Below, piece after piece: positions 1 to 8,282 of a stretch of DNA of 38,274 bases. This DNA is from Sphingomonas bacterium (GTDB lineage Bacteria > Pseudomonadota > Alphaproteobacteria > Sphingomonadales > Sphingomonadaceae): positions 1 through 38,274 of the forward strand of contig NZ_JAQGLG010000106.1 of NCBI RefSeq assembly GCF_028292965.1, given 5' to 3'. Both the position numbers and the translations under genes were made by a program. The notes under the pieces are model-generated. The model was not told the origin of the DNA. It worked only from the letters and a program-made list of their open reading frames with translations, and made no database searches. How positions within the stretch are numbered: the first letter of the stretch is position 1; every line of letters begins with the position of its first letter.

Positions 1-239
1 TCGGCGAACTGGTCCACGACACGCGTGTCGCCAAGATCTCGGTGGTCGGCGTCGGCATGCGCAGCCATGCGGGTGTAGCGAGCACGATGTTCACCACGCT
101 CGGTGCCCGCGGCATCAACATCCAGGCCATCTCGACCAGCGAGATCAAGGTCAGCGTGCTGATCCATGAGGATGAGACGGAACTGGCGGTGCGCGTGCTG
201 CACACGGCCTATGGGCTGGATGCGGACGAAGAGGCCTGA
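1..239 (+). CDS. lysC: Aspartate kinase, C-terminal fragment
   Basis: This is the last 78 or so residues of aspartokinase, which phosphorylates L-aspartate in the first step of lysine, threonine and methionine synthesis. The reading frame is open from base 3, and the gene starts outside the window. The visible part is the second ACT domain, the allosteric amino-acid-binding module. It contains the strand KISVVGVGM, the helix motif [13 protein letters not shown], and the typical segment [18 protein letters not shown], which bacterial lysC proteins conserve closely. The stop is TGA at 237-239. The next gene begins within 20-50 bases on the same strand, so the two may be co-transcribed. Identification of the family is firm. 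Regulation by lysine or threonine cannot be judged from this fragment. Confidence 0.93.
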   Translation, partial: GELVHDTRVAKISVVGVGMRSHAGVASTMFTTLGARGINIQAISTSEIKVSVLIHEDETELAVRVLHTAYGLDADEEA

Positions 240-284
240 CGCCGGACTTGCCCCGACATGCCGCGCAAGGCTAGGCAGCGCGCC

Positions 285-1313
285 ATGAACCAGATCTCGA
301 TCGGCGCAGAGCGCCTTCAGCGCCGCATGGCGCGTGGTGCCGCTTTCCTCGGATCGGAGGTCGCGATTCTGTGCGGCGCCATGTCCTGGGTGTCGGAACG
401 CCATCTCGTCTCGGCCATGTCCAATGCCGGCGGCTTCGGCCTGATCGCCTGCGGTGCGATGACGCCCGAGCTGCTCGATGCCGAGATCGCCGCGACCAAG
501 ACACTGACCGACAAGCCATTCGGCGTGAACCTCATCACCAGGCACCCCGGCCTGTTCGACCTGATCGAGGTGTGCAACCGCCACGCTGTCGGCCATGTCG
601 TGCTCGCCGGCGGCTTGCCGCCGACCGGCTCGATCGACGCGATCAAGGCCAACGGCGCCAAGCTGATCTGCTTCGCTCCGGCGCTGTCGCTGGCCAAGAA
701 GCTGATCCGCTCGGGCGTCGATGCGCTTGTCGTCGAGGGCATGGAGGCCGGCGGGCATATCGGCCCGGTATCGACCAGCGTGCTGGCGCAGGAGATCCTG
801 CCCGAGGTCGCCGAGCAGGTGCCGGTGTTCGTCGCCGGCGGCATCGGTCGCGGCGAGGCGATCGCCGCCTATCTCGACATGGGCGCGGCGGGCGTGCAGC
901 TCGGCACGCGCTTCGTCTGCGCGACCGAGAGCATTGCGCATGCCAACTTCAAGAAGGCCTTCATGCGCGCCTCGGCCCGGGATGCCATCGCCAGCGTGCA
1001 GATCGACCCGCGCCTGCCGGTCATTCCGGTCCGCGCACTCAAGAACGCGTCGAGCGAACTGTTCACCGCCAAGCAGCGCGAGGTCGCGCAGCTGCTCGAC
1101 GACGGCAAGGTCGAGATGATGGAGGCGCAGCTTCAGATCGAGCATTACTGGGCCGGCGCGCTGCGCCGCGCGGTGATCGACGGCGATGTCGAGAATGGCA
1201 GCCTGATGGCCGGCCAGTCGGTCGGCATGGTGACGAAGGAAGAGCCCGTCGCCGAGATCATCGCCGTGCTGACGGCCGAGGCCGCCCACGCGCTGGAGAA
1301 GCGGGCGGCCTGA
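285..1313 (+). CDS. NAD(P)H-dependent flavin oxidoreductase (nitronate monooxygenase / FabK-like family)
   Basis: The protein has 342 residues from ATG 285. An in-frame ATG at 258 would add nine basic residues, but 285 has a weak AGG nine bases upstream and gives the family's usual N-terminus (GAAFLGSEVAILCGAMSWVS). It is an FMN-binding TIM barrel of the 2-nitropropane dioxygenase family. Visible signatures are GAMSWVSERHLVSAMSNAGG near the start, PFGVNL, the glycine-rich EGMEAGGHIGPVST segment, and the phosphate-binding VPVFVAGGIGRGEAIAAYLDMGAAGVQLGTRF stretch typical of the family. Family members oxidise alkyl nitronates or act as enoyl-ACP reductases. The sequence does not say which activity applies here. 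It lies just after lysC, and one base separates it from the following YdeI-like gene. Confidence 0.85.
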   Translation: MNQISIGAERLQRRMARGAAFLGSEVAILCGAMSWVSERHLVSAMSNAGGFGLIACGAMTPELLDAEIAATKTLTDKPFGVNLITRHPGLFDLIEVCNRHAVGHVVLAGGLPPTGSIDAIKANGAKLICFAPALSLAKKLIRSGVDALVVEGMEAGGHIGPVSTSVLAQEILPEVAEQVPVFVAGGIGRGEAIAAYLDMGAAGVQLGTRFVCATESIAHANFKKAFMRASARDAIASVQIDPRLPVIPVRALKNASSELFTAKQREVAQLLDDGKVEMMEAQLQIEHYWAGALRRAVIDGDVENGSLMAGQSVGMVTKEEPVAEIIAVLTAEAAHALEKRAA

Positions 1314-1314
1314 G

Positions 1315-1893
1315 ATGGAGGAGCGCGCCGACCTCCCGATCCGCGCTTTCGCCGATCTTGCCGCGTGGGAGAAGTGGCTCGCCGCTCAGCCGCGATCGTC
1401 GAAGGGCGTATGGCTCAAGCTCGCCAAAGCCAGCGCTGGCGTCGCGTCGGTGTCGAAGGGCGAGGCGATCGACGGCGCGCTGTGCCATGGTTGGATCGAC
1501 GGCCAGCTCAACCCGTATGACGACGACTGGTGGCTGATCCGCTTCACGCCGCGCAAGGCCAGGAGCAAATGGTCGGAGAAGAACCGGGCGCGAGCGACCG
1601 AGCTACTCGCCGAGAAGCGGGTCGCGCCGGCCGGACGGGCGGAGATCGAGTCGGCGAAGGAAGATGGCCGCTGGGAGGCGGCCTACGCCCCGGCCGCGAC
1701 GATCGCCGTGCCCGACGATCTCGCCGCCGCGCTCGATGCCGAACCCGAGGCGCGCGTCTTCTTCGACACGCTCACCGGCGCCAATCGCTACGCCATCCTC
1801 TACCGCGTCCATGAGGCGAAGAAGCCCGAAACGCGCGCCGCGCGGATCGCGAAGTTCGTCGCGATGTGCGCGCGCGGCGAGACGCTGCACTGA
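1315..1893 (+). CDS. YdeI/OmpD-associated family protein
   Basis: The protein has 192 residues. Its ATG lies one base after the stop of the upstream oxidoreductase, so translation is probably coupled. It matches the YdeI / OmpD-associated (bacteriocin-protection) family. Landmarks are the N-terminal W-x-x-WL helix with SKGVWLKLAKAS, the core CHGWIDGQLNPYDDDWWLIRFTPRKARSKWSEKNR, and the C-terminal helix segment FFDTLTGANRYAILYRVHEAKKPETRAARIAKFV. There is no signal peptide or membrane span, so it is probably cytoplasmic. The molecular role of the family is poorly known. It ends convergently with the ABC permease gene, and both stops sit in the 10-bp palindrome TGAGCGCTCA at 1891-1900. Confidence 0.8.
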   Translation: MEERADLPIRAFADLAAWEKWLAAQPRSSKGVWLKLAKASAGVASVSKGEAIDGALCHGWIDGQLNPYDDDWWLIRFTPRKARSKWSEKNRARATELLAEKRVAPAGRAEIESAKEDGRWEAAYAPAATIAVPDDLAAALDAEPEARVFFDTLTGANRYAILYRVHEAKKPETRAARIAKFVAMCARGETLH

Positions 1894-1897
1894 GCGC

Positions 1898-3346
1898 TCA
1901 GCTCAGGAAGTAGACCACCACGCCGGCCACGCTGCCAAAGGCGAGCGAGATGACCAGGTTGAGGATGCCGGAGACGAACGAGCCGGACTGCCGCCGCTTG
2001 GCGAAGTTGGCGCGCTGGCCGGGTTTGCCGAACTGCAGCTCGGTCATGCCCGACAGGCCGCCGCCGATCGCGCTGATCACCAGCGTGGCGACGGCACCGG
2101 GGATGGTGTGGAAGGCGATGGCGATCGGCAGGGCAAGCGCGAATGGCGCCGCCATCGCGAAGGCGGCGAGCAGCTTGGCGGTGTCGATGTCGTCCTTGAT
2201 CACCGGCGCGACGGCGATCAGGTCGCGGCTGTCTTCGGCAGAGACGGTCAACCACGACAGGCTGCCGACCAGTTGGACGGCGACCAGCACGCTGGCAAAG
2301 GCGAGGGTGGGGGCGACCGCCAGGTGGCGGCCATTGCCGAAGGCGACGAACAGGATCGGCGCCATATAGATAAGGCGCAGCACGAGCTGGAAAGCCAGCG
2401 CCGGGTCGCGCGCGAGCAGGCGCCATTCCTTGGCGAAGATCGAGCGGGTCAGGCCGGCATGGAACAATCGCGCCATCGGCTGGCCGGTCGCGGTGCTGCG
2501 CGACACCTTGGCGCCGCCGTCCTGATAGCCGGTGAGGAAACGGCGTTGCAGCGCGGCGCCGGCCAGCGCGAACAGCGCCACGCCGAGGCCGAGCATGAAC
2601 AGCGCGGCGAGCGGGTCGCCGAACGCAGCGCGGCCGGGCAGGGCGCTCCAGCCGCGGCTGCCGAAGCCGCCATCGCGCAGGCGGTGGAACAGCGCGGTCA
2701 TGGCATTGGTGCCGCGCGCGCCGCGATCGGCGTGCGACGTGATCTGGCTGACCAGGAAGAAGCTGCCGCCGAGCAGCGCGGCGAAGATCTTGCCGACGGT
2801 CTTGGCGGCGCGCGGGCCGGCGATCCGCACGATCAGCATGGTGATGGCGAGGCCAGTGGCGGCCGCCCCCAGTGCCAGGGCGATGAGCAGCGCGACCAGT
2901 CCGAACAGCTGCGGATGGCCGAGCACCGCGACCGGCAGCACGAACGGCAACAGCAGCAGCGCATAGGTCATCACGATCGCGCCGGCGATGCCGAGCAGCT
3001 TCGCCAGCAGCACGTCGCGCGGTTCCATCGGCGCGGTGAACAGCAAGGCGAGATCGCCGCTCTCGTACAGGGTCTGCTGGCTGCCGATCATCGCCTGGGT
3101 GGTCATGAAGGTGAAAGCGAGGATGCTGACCACCAGCGCGCCGATCAGCATCGGCGGATATTGCGGGATCGCCACGTCGCGCAGCAGCCAACCGATGAAG
3201 CAGCCGAACGCGACCCAGACCGCGAGGAACACGAAGCCGAGCCAGCGCAGCGCGCCGCGCTGCGGGCGGTTGCGCCACGCCAGGAACAGTTCGTGCCGCG
3301 CCAGCCAGGCGAAGGAGCCCGGCGCGAAAAGGCCGCCGCCGCTCAT
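1898..3346 (-). CDS. ABC exporter membrane subunit
   Basis: The protein has 482 residues and is strongly hydrophobic. There are about ten predicted spans, for example residues 33-55, 66-85, 115-140, 145-170 and several in the C-terminal half. It is probably the membrane half of an ABC-2-like exporter (large putative ABC exporter family) in the inner membrane. The cytoplasmic segment MEPRDVLLAKLLG after the second span resembles the coupling region of such permeases (compare LPLSPRRVLLAKL types). Its ATG at 3346 overlaps the TGA of the upstream ATPase gene by four bases (ATGA), so the two subunits are almost certainly made together. The substrate cannot be inferred. Confidence 0.8.
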   Translation of the reverse strand: MSGGGLFAPGSFAWLARHELFLAWRNRPQRGALRWLGFVFLAVWVAFGCFIGWLLRDVAIPQYPPMLIGALVVSILAFTFMTTQAMIGSQQTLYESGDLALLFTAPMEPRDVLLAKLLGIAGAIVMTYALLLLPFVLPVAVLGHPQLFGLVALLIALALGAAATGLAITMLIVRIAGPRAAKTVGKIFAALLGGSFFLVSQITSHADRGARGTNAMTALFHRLRDGGFGSRGWSALPGRAAFGDPLAALFMLGLGVALFALAGAALQRRFLTGYQDGGAKVSRSTATGQPMARLFHAGLTRSIFAKEWRLLARDPALAFQLVLRLIYMAPILFVAFGNGRHLAVAPTLAFASVLVAVQLVGSLSWLTVSAEDSRDLIAVAPVIKDDIDTAKLLAAFAMAAPFALALPIAIAFHTIPGAVATLVISAIGGGLSGMTELQFGKPGQRANFAKRRQSGSFVSGILNLVISLAFGSVAGVVVYFLS

Positions 3347-4077
3347 GCGCCGCTCGTCAGCCGGATGAAGATGTCCTCCAGCGTGCCGCCCTCATTGCCG
3401 GCATGCTCGCGCAACTCGGTCAGGCTGCCCTCGATCAGCAGCTTGCCGCCGGCGATGATGCCGATGCGGTCGGCCATGCGCTCGGCGACCTCGAGGATAT
3501 GGGTGGTGACGATCACCGTCTTGCCGGCATCGACCTGGGCGCGCAGCGCGTCCTTCACCGCGCGCGCCATATTGGCGTCGAGGCCGGTCAGCGGCTCGTC
3601 GAGGATCAGCAGTTGCGGGTCGTGGATCAGCGCGCCGGCCAGCGCGACCTTCTGCTTCATGCCGCGTGAAAAGCCCTCGCAGCGCGTGTCGCGCTCGTCC
3701 CACAAATCGAGCCAGTGGAGCAGCCGCTCGGCCTCATCGGCGGCGTTCGCCGGGTTCATGCGCCACAGCCCGGCGACGAAGGCGAGATATTCCGACGGCG
3801 TGAGCTTGTCGTAGAGCATCGGCTCGTCGGGCAGCCAGGCGGTGATCGCCTTGGCGGGAATCGGATCGGCCAGCGCATCGATGCCGAAGATGCGGATCGA
3901 GCCGGCATCGGGCCGAGTCAGGCCGGTGACCATGCGCAGCGTCGTGGTCTTGCCCGCGCCATTGGGGCCGAGCAGCGCATAGAGCTGGCCGGCGGCGATC
4001 TCCATGTCGAGCCCGGCGATCACCGGCTTGTTGAAGGATTTGGCGAGGCCGTGGATGCTGAGGGCGGGTGCGGTCAT
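3343..4077 (-). CDS. ABC transporter ATP-binding protein
   Basis: The protein has 244 residues from ATG 4077 (MTAPALSIHG). The frame stays open 36 codons further upstream, but that extension is basic and unlike the family, so it was not used. It is the ATPase of the exporter encoded with the downstream permease. Walker A GPNGAGKTT is at about residues 37-45. The signature region is SRGMKQKVALAGALIHDP, Walker B is LLILDEPLTGLD, and the H-loop is VIVTTHILEVAERMADR. This is the CcmA/NatA-like subfamily found with ABC-2 type exporters. It is the first gene of a two-gene minus-strand operon; about 150 bp separates it from the divergent gene at 4230. Confidence 0.92.
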   Translation of the reverse strand: MTAPALSIHGLAKSFNKPVIAGLDMEIAAGQLYALLGPNGAGKTTTLRMVTGLTRPDAGSIRIFGIDALADPIPAKAITAWLPDEPMLYDKLTPSEYLAFVAGLWRMNPANAADEAERLLHWLDLWDERDTRCEGFSRGMKQKVALAGALIHDPQLLILDEPLTGLDANMARAVKDALRAQVDAGKTVIVTTHILEVAERMADRIGIIAGGKLLIEGSLTELREHAGNEGGTLEDIFIRLTSGA

Positions 4078-4229
4078 GCGCGCAGCTTGCCCAGACGCGG
4101 GGCAGCGCGTCCAGTGGGAAAGCGGCGCCCGTGCAAATAGTAGTAAACGCTCGATTTCCCGCGCTCTTTTACGGCCGCTAATCACTGTTCGCGTGATGCT
4201 CTCCCCTGGGCATGAAGGGGATTATCATC

Positions 4230-4871
4230 ATGGTTCAGTGTATGCGTACCGCAGCGGCGATCGTCACTGCGTTGATCGTTGCCGCACCTGCGGCGGCGCA
4301 AAGCTGGGAGCCGGCGCAGCCCGGGCTCTCGTCGGACGAAGTGGCGTGGCATGTCCGCGCCGGGCTCAATGTCGCAGCACTGGCATGCCGCGATGCGGAT
4401 GCCGCGACGATGGTCGCGCAGTATAATGCCATGCTGGCCACCGACAGCGCGCCGCTGGCCACGGCGCGGGCCGGGGTCGAATCGGGCTATCGCGCGCGCT
4501 TCGGCGCGGCGTGGCAGGCGCGCGACGATGACGACATGACGCGGCTCTACAATCATTTCGCCGCACCCGAGGCGCATGACGTCTTCTGTGCGACGGCGCG
4601 CGAGTTGCTACGCGACAGCGAGACGGTTGGGCCGGGCGAGTTCTACGCCTTTACGCGTTATGCGTTGCCGCAGTTGGAACAGGCGTTCGCGCCGGCGCCG
4701 CAGTTCGTCGCGCAGCCGGCCTATACGCTGGCGGCGAGCGACGACATGCCGCGCGTTGGGTTTGCGACCAATGCGCGCGTGCCGTTGGTGCCGATGGAGA
4801 GTGAACCAGTGCCCGAGCAACGTGCGGCGCCGCGCGTGGATGCGCAGCCGGGGTTTCAGGACGAGCGCTGA
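4230..4871 (+). CDS. Small secreted protein of unknown function
   Basis: The protein has 213 residues. ATG 4230 was chosen because AAGGGG (4215-4220) lies nine bases upstream; an ATG at 4212 would overlap that site. The N-terminus MVQCMRTAAAIVTALIVAAPAAAQ is a good Sec signal peptide with likely cleavage after AAA, so the protein should be periplasmic. The mature part is mostly helical and contains two Cys (ACRDADA and FCATARELL), which could form a disulfide. It also has an acidic DDDDMTRLYNHF segment. The last about 60 residues are rich in Pro, Ala and Val and look disordered. I recognise no family. It stands alone, divergent from the ABC exporter and followed by a REP-like repeat pair. Confidence 0.7.
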   Translation: MVQCMRTAAAIVTALIVAAPAAAQSWEPAQPGLSSDEVAWHVRAGLNVAALACRDADAATMVAQYNAMLATDSAPLATARAGVESGYRARFGAAWQARDDDDMTRLYNHFAAPEAHDVFCATARELLRDSETVGPGEFYAFTRYALPQLEQAFAPAPQFVAQPAYTLAASDDMPRVGFATNARVPLVPMESEPVPEQRAAPRVDAQPGFQDER

Positions 4872-4892
4872 GAATCCGGTCTCGACCACTTG

Positions 4893-4988
4893 CCGTCATG
4901 CCGGACTTGTTCCGGCATCCACTGTGCCGCGAGCCTCGGCCACTTCTTGCACGGCACGGTGGACCCCGGAAGAGGTCCGGGGTGACGG
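4893..4988. repeat. REP-like palindrome pair (inverted arms of 37 bp)
   Basis: Two 37-base arms, 4893-4929 and 4952-4988, are inverted copies of each other and match at 30 of 37 positions across a 22-base spacer. Each arm is also internally palindromic: TGCCGGACTTGTTCCGGCA in the left arm and CCCCGGAAGAGGTCCGGGG in the right. The whole can fold into a long hairpin or cruciform. This is the architecture of bacterial REP/BIME-type intergenic repeats. It fills the gap between a secreted-protein gene and the convergent XRE regulator gene, where it could also act as a bidirectional terminator-like structure or mRNA stabiliser. Confidence 0.8.
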
Positions 4989-5008
4989 GTAAGGGGGCGT
5001 GAGCGACT

Positions 5009-5221
5009 TCAGGCCGGATCGTCGAGCTGGAAGATGTCCTCCACCCGGCAACCAAGCGCCCGCGCCAGCTTGAGCGCGAGTGTGGTCGAGGGTACGAACA
5101 CGCCGTTCTCCACCGTGTTGACCGTTTTTCGGCTGACTGCGACCCGCTCGGCGAGTTCGGCCTGGGTCAGGCCGGCGGCGGTGCGCATGTCTTTCAGGCG
5201 GTTGATCAGCCCGTCAGGCAT
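5009..5221 (-). CDS. XRE-family HTH regulator (short Cro/CI type)
   Basis: The protein has 70 residues and is essentially only a helix-turn-helix domain. Residues 7-61 show the classic pattern [20 protein letters not shown], then [19 protein letters not shown] as the recognition region, and [18 protein letters not shown]. This is the COG1476 type of small regulator, which is commonly encoded next to a small membrane protein, as here. Its start overlaps the 3' end of that membrane-protein gene by eight bases, so the two are co-translated. It probably binds DNA as a dimer and is the best candidate to bind the tandem dyads at 5671-5706 upstream of its own operon. Its target genes are otherwise unknown. 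Confidence 0.88.
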   Translation of the reverse strand: MPDGLINRLKDMRTAAGLTQAELAERVAVSRKTVNTVENGVFVPSTTLALKLARALGCRVEDIFQLDDPA

Positions 5222-5654
5222 CGCGCAGCGCGCGCCGTTCGAGTGCGCCGAAACGGAGCAGGGCGAAGGCCACGCCGAAGGTGACGATCAGCCGTGTCGC
5301 CTCGCGACCCGAGACCGGCTCGATGAAGGTCAGGCCGTAGACCAGGAAAGCGGTGCCCATCGCGCCCCAAAAGCCGAGCGCGATGGCGCGGCGGCGGTGG
5401 TCGACCGTGGTCTCGTCGTTGAGAATGCCACGCACCTGCCGCCCGCGCAGCAGGCCGCCGCCCCAGGCGAGGAAGACGAGCAACGCGATCGCCCACACCG
5501 TCCAGGCGGCGAGATGCACGGTCTGCGGCCGGTTGAGCGGCACGTCGTCACGGAAGCTGGCTCCTTGAGAGGCGACGAAGATCACCGCCATCGCGGTTGC
5601 GACGCGGGCGCGGCCGCGCGCGAGACGCTCGGCAAGATCGGACTGTTCGGACAA
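5214..5654 (-). CDS. Small integral membrane protein paired with XRE regulator
   Basis: The protein has 146 residues from a TTG at 5654. GGGGG (5662-5666) lies seven bases upstream of that TTG, and this start leaves the two operator-like dyads outside the coding region. An ATG at 5699 in the same frame would place the dyads inside the gene. Four hydrophobic segments are visible: [54 protein letters not shown] and [21 protein letters not shown]. The loop [14 protein letters not shown] after the second span recalls the conserved acidic-basic loop of DUF2178/DUF2975-type proteins that accompany small XRE regulators. The function is unknown; a sensor or modulator role for the neighbouring regulator is inference. 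Confidence 0.72.
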   Translation of the reverse strand: MSEQSDLAERLARGRARVATAMAVIFVASQGASFRDDVPLNRPQTVHLAAWTVWAIALLVFLAWGGGLLRGRQVRGILNDETTVDHRRRAIALGFWGAMGTAFLVYGLTFIEPVSGREATRLIVTFGVAFALLRFGALERRALRDA

Positions 5655-5670
5655 GTAAAAACCCCCATTG

Positions 5671-5706
5671 TGTAACCTATGGGTGACATGTAACCTCAAG
5701 GTTACT
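5671..5706. promoter_or_regulatory. Two abutting 18-bp dyads, candidate operator
   Basis: TGTAACCTATGGGTGACA (5671-5688) is followed without a gap by TGTAACCTCAAGGTTACT (5689-5706). Both have the form TGTAACC-N4-GGTKACW, with 7-base arms and a 4-base centre. The repeat period is exactly 18 bp. They lie just upstream of the minus-strand membrane protein/XRE operon and about 75 bp upstream of the plus-strand tol operon start. The likely role is autoregulation by the XRE protein. An effect on tol-pal transcription is possible but only inferred. Confidence 0.65.
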
Positions 5707-5779
5707 CCGGTGTCAAGCCGTGCCTGAGGCGGGACGAACGGGGTTCCGTCGCGGCACGGCGTGGGCTAACAGCGACGGC

Positions 5780-6247
5780 ATGCCGTCACCTCCTGAAGAC
5801 CAGCCGCTCGAAGGGCGCTTCGACGGGCCGGAGCATCGTTTCCCGGTGCGGGTCTATTTCGAGGACACCGACCTCACCGGTGTCGTCTATCACGCCAATT
5901 ATCTGCGCTATATGGAACGGGCGCGTTCCGACTTTCTGCGACTGATCGGGATCGATCATCGCGGCGCGATCGCGGCGGGCGAGGGTGGTTATGCCGTCAG
6001 CGCCATCGCGATCCGCTATCTTCGCCCGGCCGAACTCGACGACAAACTCGTTGTCCTGTCCAAAGTGACACAGATTCGCGCCGCCTCGGGCAATATTCAT
6101 CAGAGAGTCATGCGCGGCGACACGATATTGACCCAAGCCGATGTGACGGTGGCTTTGCTCGGCCCGACGGGCCGGCCGCGCCGTCAGCCGAAAGAATGGA
6201 TCGCCGCCTTCGAAACGGTGCTGGTCCGAGGGGAAGAACAAGCGTGA
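5780..6247 (+). CDS. ybgC: Tol-Pal-associated acyl-CoA thioesterase
   Basis: The protein has 155 residues from ATG 5780; the open frame upstream to 5720 lacks family-like sequence. It is a hot-dog-fold thioesterase of the 4-hydroxybenzoyl-CoA type. The signature YFEDTDLTGVVYHANYLRYM (residues 28-47) includes the catalytic Asp of the DTD/DxxG motif and is followed by ERARSDFLRLIGI. It hydrolyses short-chain or phospholipid-linked acyl thioesters in the cytoplasm and is the usual first gene of the tol-pal cluster. Its TGA overlaps the GTG of tolQ by four bases, so the operon is tightly coupled. The ribosome-binding site is weak. Confidence 0.93.
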   Translation: MPSPPEDQPLEGRFDGPEHRFPVRVYFEDTDLTGVVYHANYLRYMERARSDFLRLIGIDHRGAIAAGEGGYAVSAIAIRYLRPAELDDKLVVLSKVTQIRAASGNIHQRVMRGDTILTQADVTVALLGPTGRPRRQPKEWIAAFETVLVRGEEQA

Positions 6248-6947
6248 CCGATTTCTTCTTGCATACCGACACCGGCTCGATGTCGCCGGTCGCGTTGTTC
6301 CTGCAGGCCGATCTGCTGGTGCAGATCGTGATGGGCGGCCTGCTGATCGCCAGCATCTGGACCTGGGCGATCATCGTCAGCTTCGGGGTGCGGATCGGCG
6401 GCACACGGCGCAAGATCGACCGGTTCGAGCGCGATTTCTGGAAGGCCGACGATGTCGATGCCTTTCACCGCCGCGAAGGCGACAGCGAGTTACCGGTCGC
6501 CAAGGTCTTCGCGGCCGGCGTCTCCGAATGGCGCCGCTCGACCGCAACGGGCACGGTCGATCGCGGCGGTACGCGCGAGCGGCTGGCCACGGCCATGGGC
6601 GCGGCGGTGGCGAGCGAGATCGACAAGCTGTCCGACCGGCTCAACATCCTCGCCACGGTCGGCGCGGTGGCGCCGTTCGTCGGGTTGTTCGGCACGGTGT
6701 GGGGCATCATGAGCAGCTTCACGCACATCGCCGCGGCGCAGAACACCTCGTTGGCGGTGGTCGCACCGGGCATTGCCGAGGCGTTGTTTGCCACCGCGAT
6801 CGGCCTGTTCGCGGCGATCCCCGCCGTCATCGCCTACAATCGCTTCAGCCACGGCATCAACCGCATTGAGGCGCGATTGAACCGCTTCGCCGACGGCTTC
6901 CACGCCACCTTGAGTCGTCAGCTCGAAGGCGAGCCGGTGCGCGGCTG

Positions 6948-6948
<1 letters not shown>
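6244..6948 (+). CDS. tolQ: Tol-Pal system protein TolQ (MotA/TolQ/ExbB proton channel)
   Basis: The protein has 234 residues from GTG 6244 ([10 protein letters not shown]). This start overlaps the ybgC stop in GTGA, with GAGGGGAAG at 6229-6237 upstream. TolQ is the three-span inner-membrane scaffold of the proton-driven Tol motor that helps constrict the outer membrane at division. Spans are about residues 22-45, 138-160 and 175-195. The conserved segment between and in the last two reads [18 protein letters not shown] and ends with [23 protein letters not shown], which is diagnostic for the family. The long cytoplasmic loop is between spans one and two. It overlaps tolR by one base. Confidence 0.95.
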
Positions 6949-7385
<437 letters not shown>

Positions 7386-7403
7386 CGTGCAGACGGCGAC
7401 CTG

Positions 7404-8282
7404 ATGGATCGGGCGGAGAAAGTCGGACTGGGCATTGCGGTCGCCGGGCATGTATTGCTGTTCGGCGCGCTGTCACTTGGTCTGCTTTCGCGCACGCCGC
7501 CCGTTCCGCCACCGCCACCGGCAATCGACGTATCGCTGGTCGACAAGGTCGCGCTGGACGCAACGGTGCCGCAATCGGTGACTCCGCCGGCGCAGAGCAA
7601 GGCACCCGAACTCGGCACGCCCGAGGATGCCCCGGCCAAGCCGGCCGAGGAGAGCGAGCCCGATCCGAAGCCGCCCGCGCCGCAACCCAAGGCCGCGCCG
7701 CCGCCCAAACCCGCCCCGGCCCCGCCCAAGCCGCCCGAAAAGCCTGCGGTGAAGAAGCCTGACGCCGCCAAGGCGCCACCGACACGCGAGGCGACCACCG
7801 CCGCCAAGCCCGCCAGGGCCGAGGCGCAGGCCGCCGGTGCCGGCACCAGGCCCGGCAAGCGCCCGCGCGGCGGCGATCTCGGCGCGGTGATGGCGGGAAT
7901 CGGCACGCAGCCGACCAAATCGAATTCACCGGTGCCGCAGGCGGCAACGATGAGCGCGCAGGCGGCGATGGATATCTCGAGCAAGATCGCCCAGCAGGTG
8001 CAGCCCTGTGCCAATCGCCAGGTCAAGCCCGGCCCCGGGGCGGAGCGTATCCGCGTCGTGATCCATCTCAAGCTGCGCCGTGACGGTACGCTGATCGGCA
8101 ATCCCGAGGTGGTCGGTTACGACGGCACCGATGACGACAACAGCCGCTATCTCGATCGCGTGAAGGATAATGCGATCGCCACCTTCAAGGGCTGCGCGCC
8201 GCTGCGCGACCTGCCGCAGGACCTGTACGACGTGCCGAGGGGCTGGAGCGACTTCAAAATGCGTTACAAGTTGCCGGGATGA
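7404..8282 (+). CDS. tolA: Tol-Pal system protein TolA
   Basis: The protein has 292 residues. TolA links the TolQR motor in the inner membrane to TolB-Pal at the outer membrane. Residues 8-27 form the anchor span. Residues about 35-150 are a long Pro-, Lys- and Ala-rich periplasmic linker (many PKP, PAP and PPK steps). Residues about 178-292 are the compact C-terminal domain that contacts TolB and Pal, with two Cys (QPCANRQ and FKGCAPL) likely to form a disulfide. The ATG lies 18 bases after tolR; its ribosome-binding site is weak. The TGA overlaps by four bases the start of a second gene that repeats only the C-terminal domain. Confidence 0.92.
   Translation: MDRAEKVGLGIAVAGHVLLFGALSLGLLSRTPPVPPPPPAIDVSLVDKVALDATVPQSVTPPAQSKAPELGTPEDAPAKPAEESEPDPKPPAPQPKAAPPPKPAPAPPKPPEKPAVKKPDAAKAPPTREATTAAKPARAEAQAAGAGTRPGKRPRGGDLGAVMAGIGTQPTKSNSPVPQAATMSAQAAMDISSKIAQQVQPCANRQVKPGPGAERIRVVIHLKLRRDGTLIGNPEVVGYDGTDDDNSRYLDRVKDNAIATFKGCAPLRDLPQDLYDVPRGWSDFKMRYKLPG

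Noticed and set aside
1891..1900. Palindrome TGAGCGCTCA holding both convergent stop codons
   Set aside because: Ten bases with no further stem or T-run; likely a consequence of two TGA stops placed four bases apart. Noted only as a curiosity.
1664..3814. Open frame of 716 codons on the plus strand across the ABC permease gene
   Set aside because: The product is low-complexity (Arg, Gln, Glu, Gly) and antisense to recognised ABC transporter genes.
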